From assembly GCA_002390745.1 (NCBI GenBank), contig DGQK01000021.1:1-39084 (forward strand): a stretch of DNA of 39,084 bases, written 5' to 3'. The translations under genes were made by a program, and so were the position numbers. Each line of letters begins with the position of its first letter. The first letter of the stretch is position 1. The notes under the pieces were generated by a model. It did not search any database and was not told the DNA's origin. It saw only the letters and a program-made list of their open reading frames with translations. The stretch comes from Bacteroidetes bacterium UBA4416 (lineage in GTDB: Bacteria > Bacteroidota > Bacteroidia > B-17B0 > Aurantibacillaceae). Shown here piece after piece: positions 24,176 through 31,807 of this stretch.

Positions 24176-25594
24176 CTACTTATACCATTTCTGACTGGAG
24201 ATCATCAGCGCTTCCTGCACGGTGATGCGCTTAGGGCCATTGTATGCCGCTACAAAGGCGCTACCGCAGCCTTTCTGCTTCATAGTTTCCCTATGGTCTC
24301 TTGCCTGCTTATATTCGCCATAGCTTCCTACCATAAACTTACTGTAGCCATCGGCCATTTCACTTCTGATAAGCTCTGAAATATTGAATTTTTTGCTTAA
24401 CACCTCCGGCTGGATGGCATTGCGGAATGCCCCGATCTGCACAACATAGGACACATTGCCTTCTTTTTTGGCAACCACTGCATTAGGCGTAGAGGCAGGA
24501 TCGCTGGTGGCAGGCGTGGTTACAGGGTCGTTTCCAGCCACTGGCGTGACAGGCGCAGGCGTGGTGGATGTTACACTCGTTGCCGGAGCAGGCTCTACAG
24601 GCGTTGGTGTCGTCGACTGCCGGGCATTGCTAGCACCTGCAGGGCCGGTGGCGGCGACCACATCCCCGGTAGCGGAGATCACATCAAACGGTAGTTTTAT
24701 TTTCCTGGTCTGGTCGTTTTCCAGATAAGAGAATTCGCCTTCAAGCCTGGCATCCTGGCTTTCCGCAGCTTCTTTCACTAAGGTGTAGGAGATCAGAAGC
24801 TCGTCTTCCGCAGGCAGCGATACCCATACGAATTTGGCTTTCCCGTCAGATACGGAAAAGGAGCTGCCATTTGTTTTGCCCTGTTTCGCCGTATAGCCTG
24901 CTGGCAGAATTTCCTGGAACTTGGCAAAGCCTTTGATCCCCGGCTTTTTTATTTTGACGTCAACATTGTATTCGCCGGCAGCGCCTTTGGTAATGGTGCG
25001 GGCGCATACCACATCGGACAGGGGCTCGGGGCTATGGCCTATCATCGCCGGCTGGGAATCAGCAGGAGGAGGCGTGGTCACTGGCTGGGTTGTCGTCACA
25101 GGCTGCGTTGCATCGCCGGTTGTTGCGGCAGGCACCGGCTCTGTCGTTGCTACCGGTGCGGAGCCTTCCCCGATCTGGATCTCGGCCGGCGTCATCTCCA
25201 CCACTTCCTTGTTATTGTTGCTAACGTAAGAAAATTTAGCACCGATGGTTTTGAGGCCGCTGGCGCTGGCATCAGCCACGATCGAAAACTTTACCGTAAA
25301 CTGTTCTTCGGCAGGTACCGAGGTCCAGATGATCTTGGCGATGGTTCCCGTAAAGGAAAAGTTACCGTTTTTGCTGTCTACCTCTTTCACGGTGAAGCCT
25401 TGCGGCACTTCGAGCTGAAGCTTGGCAAAGCCGCTGACATTGGTTTTTTTAACCGTTACTTCTGCGGCAAATTCAGAGCCCACAGGAGCACTCTTCGGGA
25501 AATTGCCGGTAACACTCACCGGCGCATCACCAAAGAAAAAACTGAAAAAAAATACAGATACGGTGTTAAATAAAATAAGAAGTGGTTTGATCAT
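24176..25594 (-). CDS. Exported protein with duplicated beta-sandwich domains and a SPOR domain
   Basis: A 472-residue protein with an N-terminal hydrophobic segment (about 4-22). Two homologous beta-sandwich domains lie at about 27-143 and 197-308. They share a block: VSGFAKLQLEVPQGFTVKEV versus IKGFAKFQEILPAGYTAKQG, followed by IIWTSVPAEEQF versus FVWVSLPAEDEL. Each is followed by a Pro/Thr/Ala/Val-rich linker. The C-terminal SPOR domain (about 381-465, SYVVQIGAFRN...FMVGSYGEYKQA) ends in RITVQEALMI, which matches RI/ISIQEAL at the end of the next protein in the operon. Linkers suggest it spans the periplasm. It is 9 bp after the upstream gene and 36 bp before the next. Confidence 0.82.
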   Translation of the reverse strand: MIKPLLILFNTVSVFFFSFFFGDAPVSVTGNFPKSAPVGSEFAAEVTVKKTNVSGFAKLQLEVPQGFTVKEVDSKNGNFSFTGTIAKIIWTSVPAEEQFTVKFSIVADASASGLKTIGAKFSYVSNNNKEVVEMTPAEIQIGEGSAPVATTEPVPAATTGDATQPVTTTQPVTTPPPADSQPAMIGHSPEPLSDVVCARTITKGAAGEYNVDVKIKKPGIKGFAKFQEILPAGYTAKQGKTNGSSFSVSDGKAKFVWVSLPAEDELLISYTLVKEAAESQDARLEGEFSYLENDQTRKIKLPFDVISATGDVVAATGPAGASNARQSTTPTPVEPAPATSVTSTTPAPVTPVAGNDPVTTPATSDPASTPNAVVAKKEGNVSYVVQIGAFRNAIQPEVLSKKFNISELIRSEMADGYSKFMVGSYGEYKQARDHRETMKQKGCGSAFVAAYNGPKRITVQEALMISSQKWYK

Positions 25595-25603
25595 AATGTG
25601 ATG

Positions 25604-26878
25604 TTACTGCTCAAAGAAATAATCGATGAGGCGGTTTAGTCTTTCTACGTTAAATGAGTTATCTCCTTCAAAGAAGGCGTCGATGGTTTGCGTAATTTCT
25701 TTCGCGGAAATGTAGCCGTCTTTATTAATATCGGCTGGCAAGAGCTCGGCAGGGATTTTGGAAACGCTGCCGGTTTTGGCCTTCACTTCTTTCGATTTGC
25801 TTTCCACGGTTTCCAGGTAAGTCACACTTGGCGCGGCATTAAAGCCTTCGCTCCGTTCGCTGGAAAGGCTGTCCCACTCCATCTGGCGCCTGGCCATGAG
25901 CTCCTCATCAATGGTTACGCCCATCGCATCCACTTTCGCCCCTTTCTTGGAATTCGGCTCTTTGTCCATGTAGTCGAATACGCCGTCGTTATCAGAATCA
26001 TCCGGGCAGCCCTTTCCGTCTACCTTTACACCTTTCGGTGTTCCCTGGCAGCGGTCATCCAAATCTTTCACGCCATCGCCATCGAGGTCGGAATTGTCGA
26101 TATCCTTGAAGTTGACATTTGAGAAGCCATCCTTCGGTTTTTTGGCGAAGTTGAAGTTGAGGGCAACATTTGCGGAAGCCCAGCTATCGTTACCGCCTTT
26201 TTTATAATTATCAATATAATCGCTCAGGCACAGGTTATACACCACACCTATGCGCAGGCTGGCCCGGAAGCCCATGTTGAATTTGGCACCGATGCCCAAA
26301 GGCACATAAAATGTGTTACGCGAATAATTAGCGGTGCTGTCCTTTAGCTGCGTCTCATAATTGTAGTCCCTTTTGATAATCATGGAGAGGGGCTCATTTT
26401 GCGTGGACTCCGGCAGGTTCCGAATGGAACCGTCCGACCAGTAATTGTAGCGTGTGCCGCTCTTGTCGCGCAGATCGCCGTATGGATCGAACATCAGGTA
26501 GCCAAAGCCTGCATGAATATAGGGCGATACAGCTTTTTCCTTAGAGCCGATCTTATCGAAAAATGCATATACATTAAGCCCTCCGCCCATCACCTGCGAT
26601 TGAAAATTCAGGTGCGAGCTTTTGTCGTTATCCGTACCGGCCAGATGCCCGTACATCCCGTCAATGCCAATGCCTAACACTTTTCCGATTCTGTACTCAA
26701 GGCCAAGATTATAGCCAAGCCGCATGTCGCTAAAAAAATTAGAATTGTTTTTCTGACCAACATCGCCGAGGAACTTAAGACCGCCGGCTTGCCCTGTAAT
26801 GGACAATTGAGCATAACCTGCGTTTAAAACAACCAGACCAGCAACTAAAACACATAATTTAGTAAACGTTTTATTCAT
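25604..26878 (-). CDS. Outer-membrane barrel protein with TSP3 repeats and an EF-hand-like tail
   Basis: A 424-residue protein opening the SPOR operon. Signal peptide 1-23 (NAGYA-Q); barrel-like strands about 25-248; TSP3 repeats about 258-310 (DNSDLDGDGVKDLDDRCQGT, DDSDNDGVFDYMD). A conserved loop DINKDGYISAKE at 383-394 has the spacing of an EF-hand calcium site. It is followed by EITQTIDAFFEG...LNRLIDYFFEQ, an amphipathic tail. The barrel and the YNYWSDGSI segment are paralogous to the third gene, while the SPOR units are absent here. Calcium binding is inferred from motif only. A promoter-like pair of boxes and an 8-bp dyad lie just upstream. Confidence 0.83.
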   Translation of the reverse strand: MNKTFTKLCVLVAGLVVLNAGYAQLSITGQAGGLKFLGDVGQKNNSNFFSDMRLGYNLGLEYRIGKVLGIGIDGMYGHLAGTDNDKSSHLNFQSQVMGGGLNVYAFFDKIGSKEKAVSPYIHAGFGYLMFDPYGDLRDKSGTRYNYWSDGSIRNLPESTQNEPLSMIIKRDYNYETQLKDSTANYSRNTFYVPLGIGAKFNMGFRASLRIGVVYNLCLSDYIDNYKKGGNDSWASANVALNFNFAKKPKDGFSNVNFKDIDNSDLDGDGVKDLDDRCQGTPKGVKVDGKGCPDDSDNDGVFDYMDKEPNSKKGAKVDAMGVTIDEELMARRQMEWDSLSSERSEGFNAAPSVTYLETVESKSKEVKAKTGSVSKIPAELLPADINKDGYISAKEITQTIDAFFEGDNSFNVERLNRLIDYFFEQ

Positions 26879-26886
26879 ATTGCCTG

Positions 26887-26932
26887 AATTTAATTATTCG
26901 ATTAAATTAGTCGTTTTTCCGATAAAAACAAA
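26887..26932 (-). promoter_or_regulatory. Candidate promoter and operator of the SPOR operon
   Basis: On the minus strand TTTG (26932-26929) and TAATTTAA (26909-26902, one mismatch to the -7 box) are 19 bp apart, giving a predicted start some 19 nt before the ATG at 26878. A perfect 8-bp dyad, AATTTAAT (26887-26894) with ATTAAATT (26901-26908), covers the -7 box and start site, where a repressor would act. Confidence 0.5.
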
Positions 26933-27034
26933 GCTAAATCAAAAAAAAGCGATGTTTATCAGGCAGATACCAACTTTTTAAACAAAAGTCTGTTAGTTAA
27001 GGTAAGGTTAAACCCTGTGTTTATAGGGCTTCGC

Positions 27035-27616
27035 TCACAGGAGCCCTTTCCTGTACCTGATCGCCCGGATGATCCCCGGAACGGGAATTGTGTTTTTGCG
27101 GATGATGCAGGCAATGGCTACGATCTCGAGCTGGGCAGCCAGCCCGAACCAAAACACAAGCGAAAAGCTCAAGCCGGCCGGCCTACCGCTGACGAGCTCA
27201 GTAAAGCACCAGAATAAGAGCAACAACCAAAGCCGGGAAAGAATGGTGTGAAAGGAGATGCGCTCCCGGAACCTGAGCAGGCCCAATAAAATGATGAAGA
27301 GCTCGGAGCAGACCAGGATAAAGACCCCGGCAATGTGCTTTCCGAGGAAATCCGGGCGATGCACGCAAAGGTAGAACAGGCAACAAAACCAGAAGATCGT
27401 ATCGATTTTTGTATCGAGCTGAAGCAATGCTTTGTGCTTCCTGTTCTCGGGCCATGTCACAATGCCACAGAGGATATCGCAGAGGATCGCATACCCGCAA
27501 AAGGCAATGATGACCGCCGGCGGGAGGTCCGTAAAGGCAAACATAAGCAGCAGCACGGAGACCAGGAGCCTTGAATAGTGCAAGCACCAGGGAATGGAAT
27601 GAAGGAGTGATTTCAT
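27035..27616 (-). CDS. CDP-alcohol phosphatidyltransferase-like membrane protein with altered signature
   Basis: A 193-residue protein with about six hydrophobic segments. The N-terminus SIPWCLHYSRLLVS matches the family's IPN.LT..R start. The signature D-x2-D-G-x2-A-R-x8-G-x3-D-x3-D aligns exactly in spacing from Asp47: Asp47, Cys50 (for D), Gly51, Thr54-Trp55 (for A-R), Leu64 (for G), Asp68 and Asp72. Three of four metal-binding aspartates remain; the second Asp and the Arg are lost. The following IDTIFWFCCLFYL is typical of one branch of the family. It may be an inactive or functionally shifted phospholipid synthase. I use the ATG at 27616; the frame continues upstream to a TTG at 27643. 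Confidence 0.65.
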   Translation of the reverse strand: MKSLLHSIPWCLHYSRLLVSVLLLMFAFTDLPPAVIIAFCGYAILCDILCGIVTWPENRKHKALLQLDTKIDTIFWFCCLFYLCVHRPDFLGKHIAGVFILVCSELFIILLGLLRFRERISFHTILSRLWLLLLFWCFTELVSGRPAGLSFSLVFWFGLAAQLEIVAIACIIRKNTIPVPGIIRAIRYRKGLL

Positions 27617-27650
27617 GATTTTTTTAATTGAGAGGGTTAACAATCAGGTA

Positions 27651-27731
27651 GCCGTCATTGCGGGCGCAGCAAAATAATCTTTTTGATCCTAAGCCTGGTT
27701 CGCTTCAGGTCGTTGCGCCGACAATGACGGC
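27651..27731. repeat. Second GTCATTGCG-type palindromic repeat
   Basis: Outer arms GCCGTCATTG (27651-27660) and CAATGACGGC (27722-27731) are perfect; inner GGCGCA (27663-27668) pairs with TGCGCC (27714-27719). The core GTCATTGCG is shared with 21739-21814, but the loop is different. It lies between two minus-strand genes, 3 bp after the stop of the 27735 gene, and may end its transcript. Confidence 0.75.
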
Positions 27732-27734
27732 ATG

Positions 27735-28865
27735 CTATTTATTCTTTGCATTAAAGCCCAGAGAGGCACCGGCACGGAAGCCTTCCCTTCCGGGGATCAC
27801 GTACACATTGACCGGCAGGTTTAATTTTCCGGACCTGAACGTACGGCCGAAGGCCAGTACAAATCCGGATTGCAGGGCATAATCGCCGCGGCTGTCGAGG
27901 CGCTCACGGATGGCAAACGGATTTTTCACACCTTCGTGAGCAGGATCATTTGTCCAGTCGCTTTCCCGGTGCCATACATTGCCCTGGTCGTAATAGCCAT
28001 GCGCTTTGGGCGAAAGGTTAACGGTTGGGCCGAGGGCGAACTCCCAGCCGTTGACATTGCTTCTGAGGCCATGCAGCAAGGTAAAGCTCGGGATGAAATA
28101 GCCCTGGTCGACACCGGTGATCATCGGCAGAAACTCAAACAGGGCCTGGATCTTTCCTTCATTGAGGTATTGCTTTTCGAATTGGTAACCGAACTGGAAC
28201 ATGAGCGGAAAGGCTTCGAAGCCGCCGACTGTTTTATCGGACTGCAAAATGTGAGCGGTATTACCGGTATAAGCAACAAAGCCAAGTCGCGGGCCGTCGA
28301 GGCGCAGGCGTTCTTTCTTCGGGTTATTGATGGCATTATCGAAGCCGTTGCGCTGGGTGAGCTTATCCAGCAAAGCCTTATCCACCGGGCGATTGAACAT
28401 GCTGCGCACGATCACATTGGTGAAGGCCTGGAGCTCGTCGGGCAGATTGAGGAATTCCATCACCGTGGTTTTTTCAACCGTTTTTGTTTTAACATCGATG
28501 AGGCGCAAGGTGTAGATCACCGACTTGGGATAAAGCTCCACCGTTCCGCTCAGCATTTTATCGGATCTGATGACCTCCCCTATTTCGGTAAGGCATAATT
28601 TTCCGTAGCAGTTGTTGATGTTCAGCTTGTTCTTATCGACCATGTAGGCCACGTCGTAGCGGTCCATCACATCGAAGGTGTCGAGCTTTTCGAGCTCGGT
28701 ACGCACCAGGTTTCCCATTTGCTGCGGCTCGGCCCTGAATCCGCTGATATCGACGGAGAGAATCGTTAGCGTCAGCTTTTTGACCGGCTCAGCTTGTGCC
28801 TGTACAGGCGATGCACTCAAAACACAAGCGCCTGCCAGGACTAAAGATTTAAAATATGTTTTCAT
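27735..28865 (-). CDS. Exported protein with CsgG/FlgO-like N-terminal domain and C-terminal barrel
   Basis: A 376-residue protein with signal peptide MKTYFKSLVLAGACVLSASPVQAQ. Residues about 28-165 (LTLTILSVDISGF, RTELEKLDTFDVMDRYDVAYMV, NNCYGKLCLTEIGEVIRSDKMLSG, YTLRLIDVKTKTVEKT) follow the pattern of the CsgG/FlgO/TolB-N-like periplasmic fold, including the CxxxxC pair and the G-x-V/I turn. The remaining 200 residues have barrel-like strands ending in RAGASLGFNAKNK. Together this suggests an outer-membrane protein with a periplasmic oligomerising domain; function unknown. ATG 28865 fits the signal peptide; the frame is open 13 codons further up. Confidence 0.65.
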   Translation of the reverse strand: MKTYFKSLVLAGACVLSASPVQAQAEPVKKLTLTILSVDISGFRAEPQQMGNLVRTELEKLDTFDVMDRYDVAYMVDKNKLNINNCYGKLCLTEIGEVIRSDKMLSGTVELYPKSVIYTLRLIDVKTKTVEKTTVMEFLNLPDELQAFTNVIVRSMFNRPVDKALLDKLTQRNGFDNAINNPKKERLRLDGPRLGFVAYTGNTAHILQSDKTVGGFEAFPLMFQFGYQFEKQYLNEGKIQALFEFLPMITGVDQGYFIPSFTLLHGLRSNVNGWEFALGPTVNLSPKAHGYYDQGNVWHRESDWTNDPAHEGVKNPFAIRERLDSRGDYALQSGFVLAFGRTFRSGKLNLPVNVYVIPGREGFRAGASLGFNAKNK

Positions 28866-28972
28866 GGTATTAAATAAATCCATTAATAATTTGTGAGTAA
28901 TCAAGAGTTAATTGTATTTGTAATCCTGACAATTACAAAGAAGTATTTGATGCTTATGTAATCCTTATCCTG

Positions 28973-29722
28973 CTATGCTATGAAAAGAAAACCAACTGAA
29001 ATAATCAAAAAAACAAATTCCAGTACACGCATAAATTTACTTCCATTTCTACCGGTCAGCGCCCCAATCGCAACGACAATGCCCATTGTAGCATAGATAC
29101 CGAGAGCCAATGTTAATAGCCAGGTCCCGGAAGCCACAGGGTAAGTTGCCATTCCCATGATTGCCGCAAACAATGCAAATGCCATTATTACCAGCAAGCA
29201 GATCAACAAAAATCTCTGCAAGTCCTCTAACATTTCTTCGAAGAAATTGCCCCTCATGCTTTGATCAGATCGTTTTTGCATGACAAGGGAGCTTGTTTTC
29301 AATTCCTGTTCAAGGCTTTGCTGCTGTATGTTCACATGAAGCTGCTTTGAGCCCGAACAATACACATTTCCCTGGGATAGTGTCAGCGTATTATGCTTTA
29401 CGATACCTCCATAGCTTTTTGAGTTATGCTTCGCCGGATCTAGAGCAGCGGCATCTTTATGAGAATCAGCAAGGGCAAGCTCATCCTGTTTCACAGGGAT
29501 AGAAGCCTTCTCCGGAGCTTTTTTTTCTTCACTAATGACGTTAAGGGTCAATGACGTATCAGGGGAGGACGTTATTTCCGCAGCTTTCTTTTGTTTTAAA
29601 CGGGTGATCCTTTCGACAAATATTCCTTTCCTGTATTTTCTTTTTGAAAATGTGGATTGCGAAAAGGACTGAATCCCCAGGCTCGCGAATATGATCAGAA
29701 GTAGCGCTTTCATAGTTTTCAT
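28973..29722 (-). CDS. Membrane protein of unknown function with signal peptide
   Basis: A 249-residue protein. After a signal peptide (MKTMKALLLIIFASLGIQSFS, cleavage before Q) comes a basic KRKYRKGIFVERI segment, a pattern I have seen in other Bacteroidota secreted proteins. A polar region to about 165 follows, then three hydrophobic segments at about 169-193, 200-220 and 231-248. It therefore ends in the membrane. No catalytic motif is visible. The DNA is more AT-rich than the flanking genes. It starts 16 bp after the small 55-residue gene, so both are likely one transcript. Confidence 0.65.
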   Translation of the reverse strand: MKTMKALLLIIFASLGIQSFSQSTFSKRKYRKGIFVERITRLKQKKAAEITSSPDTSLTLNVISEEKKAPEKASIPVKQDELALADSHKDAAALDPAKHNSKSYGGIVKHNTLTLSQGNVYCSGSKQLHVNIQQQSLEQELKTSSLVMQKRSDQSMRGNFFEEMLEDLQRFLLICLLVIMAFALFAAIMGMATYPVASGTWLLTLALGIYATMGIVVAIGALTGRNGSKFMRVLEFVFLIISVGFLFIA

Positions 29723-29738
29723 GGATTATTAATGTGAC

Positions 29739-29906
29739 CTACTGCATCATATCATAGAAGCAGGCTTTACCGCTACCGGCAGGCAGCATACTATACTCAT
29801 GCTTCACATCCCTGACGATGGTTTTCGCAATGAGAATAGAGGAGATGATGATGGCGGTTACAAGGATGACCTGTACCGTTTTTTTGAGAGAGATCGTGGT
29901 TTTCAT
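29739..29906 (-). CDS. 55-residue single-span membrane protein (short ORF)
   Basis: A short frame starting MKTTISLKKTVQVILVTAII and ending near GKACFYDMMQ. A basic N-terminus precedes one hydrophobic helix (about 12-27), followed by a polar tail with one cysteine six residues from the end. It is preceded by good Bacteroidota promoter boxes at 29937-29968 and lies 16 bp upstream of the 249-residue gene, both of which support expression. I do not recognise the sequence. It might be a small membrane regulator or an accessory subunit of the next gene's product. Confidence 0.55.
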   Translation of the reverse strand: MKTTISLKKTVQVILVTAIIISSILIAKTIVRDVKHEYSMLPAGSGKACFYDMMQ

Positions 29907-29936
29907 GATGATTGTTTTTGTGATGATTTATGAGGT

Positions 29937-29968
29937 CAAAAGTAGAGGGCTTGCCGGCGGAGATGAAA
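29937..29968 (-). promoter_or_regulatory. Candidate promoter of the small-membrane-protein operon
   Basis: On the minus strand TACTTTTG (29944-29937) is a full match to TAnnTTTG. TTTC (29968-29965) is 20 bp upstream in the -33 position, one base from TTTG. The predicted start is about 25 nt before the ATG at 29906. Confidence 0.55.
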
Positions 29969-30079
29969 CGGATAAATAAAACACACCCCGCAGAATTTGC
30001 GGAAAGCCATAATCGGAGGAGAAAACCACGAAGCCGAAAGCCCGGCTTTTGCAATAATTCCCAGCCCGAAAACACGTTT

Positions 30080-30111
30080 TTGCATTTTTTGCAAATAATC
30101 CGTAGTTTTAG
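30080..30111 (+). promoter_or_regulatory. Candidate promoter of the HTH regulator gene
   Basis: TTTG (30080-30083) and TAGTTTTA (30104-30111, one mismatch) have a 20-bp spacer and lie 20 bp before the ATG at 30132. The spacer contains TTTGC/GCAAA as an inverted repeat, a possible autoregulation site. Confidence 0.45.
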
Positions 30112-30131
30112 TTGGACTAAATACAAGAGAA

Positions 30132-31139
30132 ATGCCCCTGAAAAAAACAGATTTTGAAATGCAGGAAGTGTTCATTAAGCACTTAAAACAAGCCGTACCG
30201 GCCAATGTATCGCTGGTAGACGATATCGCCGATCTTTTGAAGATCAGCAACGACAGTGCCTACAGGCGCCTCCGGAACGAAACGGAGCTGAGCCTGGATG
30301 AAACGTATAAGATTTGCAAACACTACCGGATCTCCATCGACTCGGTATTTTCCAACAAAGGCGACTCTGTAACCTGTAATTATATTAAGCTTACCGATTC
30401 GGCCCATAACTTTGAAAACTACCTCACCAGTCTGTTGACGCAACTGCAAAGGCTCTCGAAATCGGAAGACTCCAAGGTTATATACGCCGCCGAGGAAATC
30501 CCTATTTTTCATTCTTTCTATTCAAAAGAGCTGGCGGCCTTTAAGCTGTTCTACTGGCAGCGCTCGGTATTGAATGTTCCCGAATACCAAACCCGCAAGT
30601 TCGACTGGGATTCCATCCCGGAAAAACAGCTGCAACTGGCAGTCGACATCCACGATACCTATATCAAAGTGCCAAGCATCGAGATCTGGACGGATGAAAC
30701 CATCCAGACCACGATCAAGCAAATAGAATATTATTTTGAATCGGGGGCCTTCAAGGAAAAAGACGATGCCATCACGGTATTGCAGGAGCTGAAAAAAATG
30801 ATGCAGGCCATCAATCATTATGCGGAGTCGGAAAACAAAAGCGATTCGGGCAAAAAACCAACCACGTCTTTCAATCTTTATAACAGCGACCTGGTGATTG
30901 GCACCAACTGCATCCATGTAAATCTGGGCGGTGCGGTATTTTCTTACATTTCCTTTAATACACTCAACTCACTGACCACTGGCAACCAGGAGTTTTGCGA
31001 GGAGATCGAGCACTGGATGAAAAACCTGATCAAGAAGTCGACGTTGATCAGCGGCATTGCCGAGAAACAACGCTTTCAGTTCTTTAGCAAGGCCTATAAG
31101 GCCATTGACCAATGCATTGAGCGGGTGAAGAATTATTGA
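30132..31139 (+). CDS. Helix-turn-helix transcriptional regulator with long C-terminal domain
   Basis: A 335-residue cytoplasmic protein. Residues about 20-75 form an HTH of the Cro/CI-like or BetR-like type: VSLVDDIADLLKISNDSAYRRLRNETELSLDETYKICKHYRISIDSVF. The remaining 250 residues are helical and acidic (HNFENYLTSLLTQLQRLSK, EIPIFHSFYSKELAAFKLFYWQ) and resemble the conserved sensing/dimerising part of this Bacteroidota regulator group. The ligand is unknown. It is transcribed divergently from the small-membrane-protein operon, which makes that operon a possible target. The ATG at 30132 fits the domain and the promoter-like boxes. Confidence 0.8.
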   Translation: MPLKKTDFEMQEVFIKHLKQAVPANVSLVDDIADLLKISNDSAYRRLRNETELSLDETYKICKHYRISIDSVFSNKGDSVTCNYIKLTDSAHNFENYLTSLLTQLQRLSKSEDSKVIYAAEEIPIFHSFYSKELAAFKLFYWQRSVLNVPEYQTRKFDWDSIPEKQLQLAVDIHDTYIKVPSIEIWTDETIQTTIKQIEYYFESGAFKEKDDAITVLQELKKMMQAINHYAESENKSDSGKKPTTSFNLYNSDLVIGTNCIHVNLGGAVFSYISFNTLNSLTTGNQEFCEEIEHWMKNLIKKSTLISGIAEKQRFQFFSKAYKAIDQCIERVKNY

Positions 31140-31198
31140 GGAGAGGTGAGTATAGAAACAGGAATAGTGAGATGAGCGTAGCGAAACATCAATTTTAA

Positions 31199-31558
31199 AT
31201 GTCTAAACTCTGGAAAAACATAGGTTTATTTCTGCTGATATCGGCAAGCGTAAATACGGCATTTTCGCAGATAAGCCCTTGCATTTCTAAATTAGACAGT
31301 AACGAGGTCATACGAATCGCCCGGAAAAAAAAGGTATACTGGACAGAGGATTGGCAATGTAAACCTTACTTGAAATTTGACAGCCTCAGGTGTGAATGGA
31401 CAGTGACCACGTGCAAAATAAACCATACCAACCGCGGCGACTGTAAATACACAAACGGCTGCACGGTAAGCACAACGGCAACACTGGTGATCAATGCAAG
31501 CAATCGCAGAGTTGTAAGCCTGAAAAAGAACGAGCATGTAATCCATAATTTTGAGTAG
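31199..31558 (+). CDS. Small secreted PepSY-like cysteine-rich protein
   Basis: A 119-residue protein with signal peptide MSKLWKNIGLFLLISASVNTAFSQ. The mature part (EVIRIARKKKVYWTEDWQ, LKFDSLRCEWTVTTCK, TATLVINASNRRVVS) has the helix-then-sheet order of PepSY-like domains and ends in a strand with V and S before a turn. It contains six cysteines that could form disulfides. PepSY assignment is a weak structural guess from pattern. It follows the HTH gene by 59 bp without a visible terminator. Confidence 0.6.
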   Translation: MSKLWKNIGLFLLISASVNTAFSQISPCISKLDSNEVIRIARKKKVYWTEDWQCKPYLKFDSLRCEWTVTTCKINHTNRGDCKYTNGCTVSTTATLVINASNRRVVSLKKNEHVIHNFE

Positions 31559-31589
31559 CATGCCTGACAGATACTCCGTATTGATACAA

Positions 31590-31635
31590 CGAGATTGCTT
31601 AGCCCGGATAAAAACAGCCCTGCAATGACATTGCG
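31590..31635. repeat. Decayed remnant of the GTCATTGCG repeat
   Basis: CGAGATTGCTT (31590-31600) and GCAATGACATTGCG (31622-31635) match the inner and outer arms of the repeat at 21739-21814, but the pairing arms are mostly gone. The rest of the gap 31559-31807 shows only a weak GCCAG/CTGGC hairpin upstream of ispD. Confidence 0.4.
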
Positions 31636-31807
31636 TAGACTTATATATTTATAACTAAACCATGCAAGACACAGATACTCGAAATAATACCACCAAATTC
31701 ACAGCAATTAACCCCGGAGGGTTATAACTAAAACGCACAAGAAACAAATTCGACCTCTTTGGGTCGCCAGAATCGAAACACCTGGCAAGCTATCAAACAA
31801 TAAAACT

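Noticed and set aside
29797..30126. A 109-codon minus-strand frame overlapping the small membrane protein and the HTH promoter
   Set aside because: It has no hydrophobic or domain pattern, and the alternative frame at 29739-29906 has better coding features and promoter placement.
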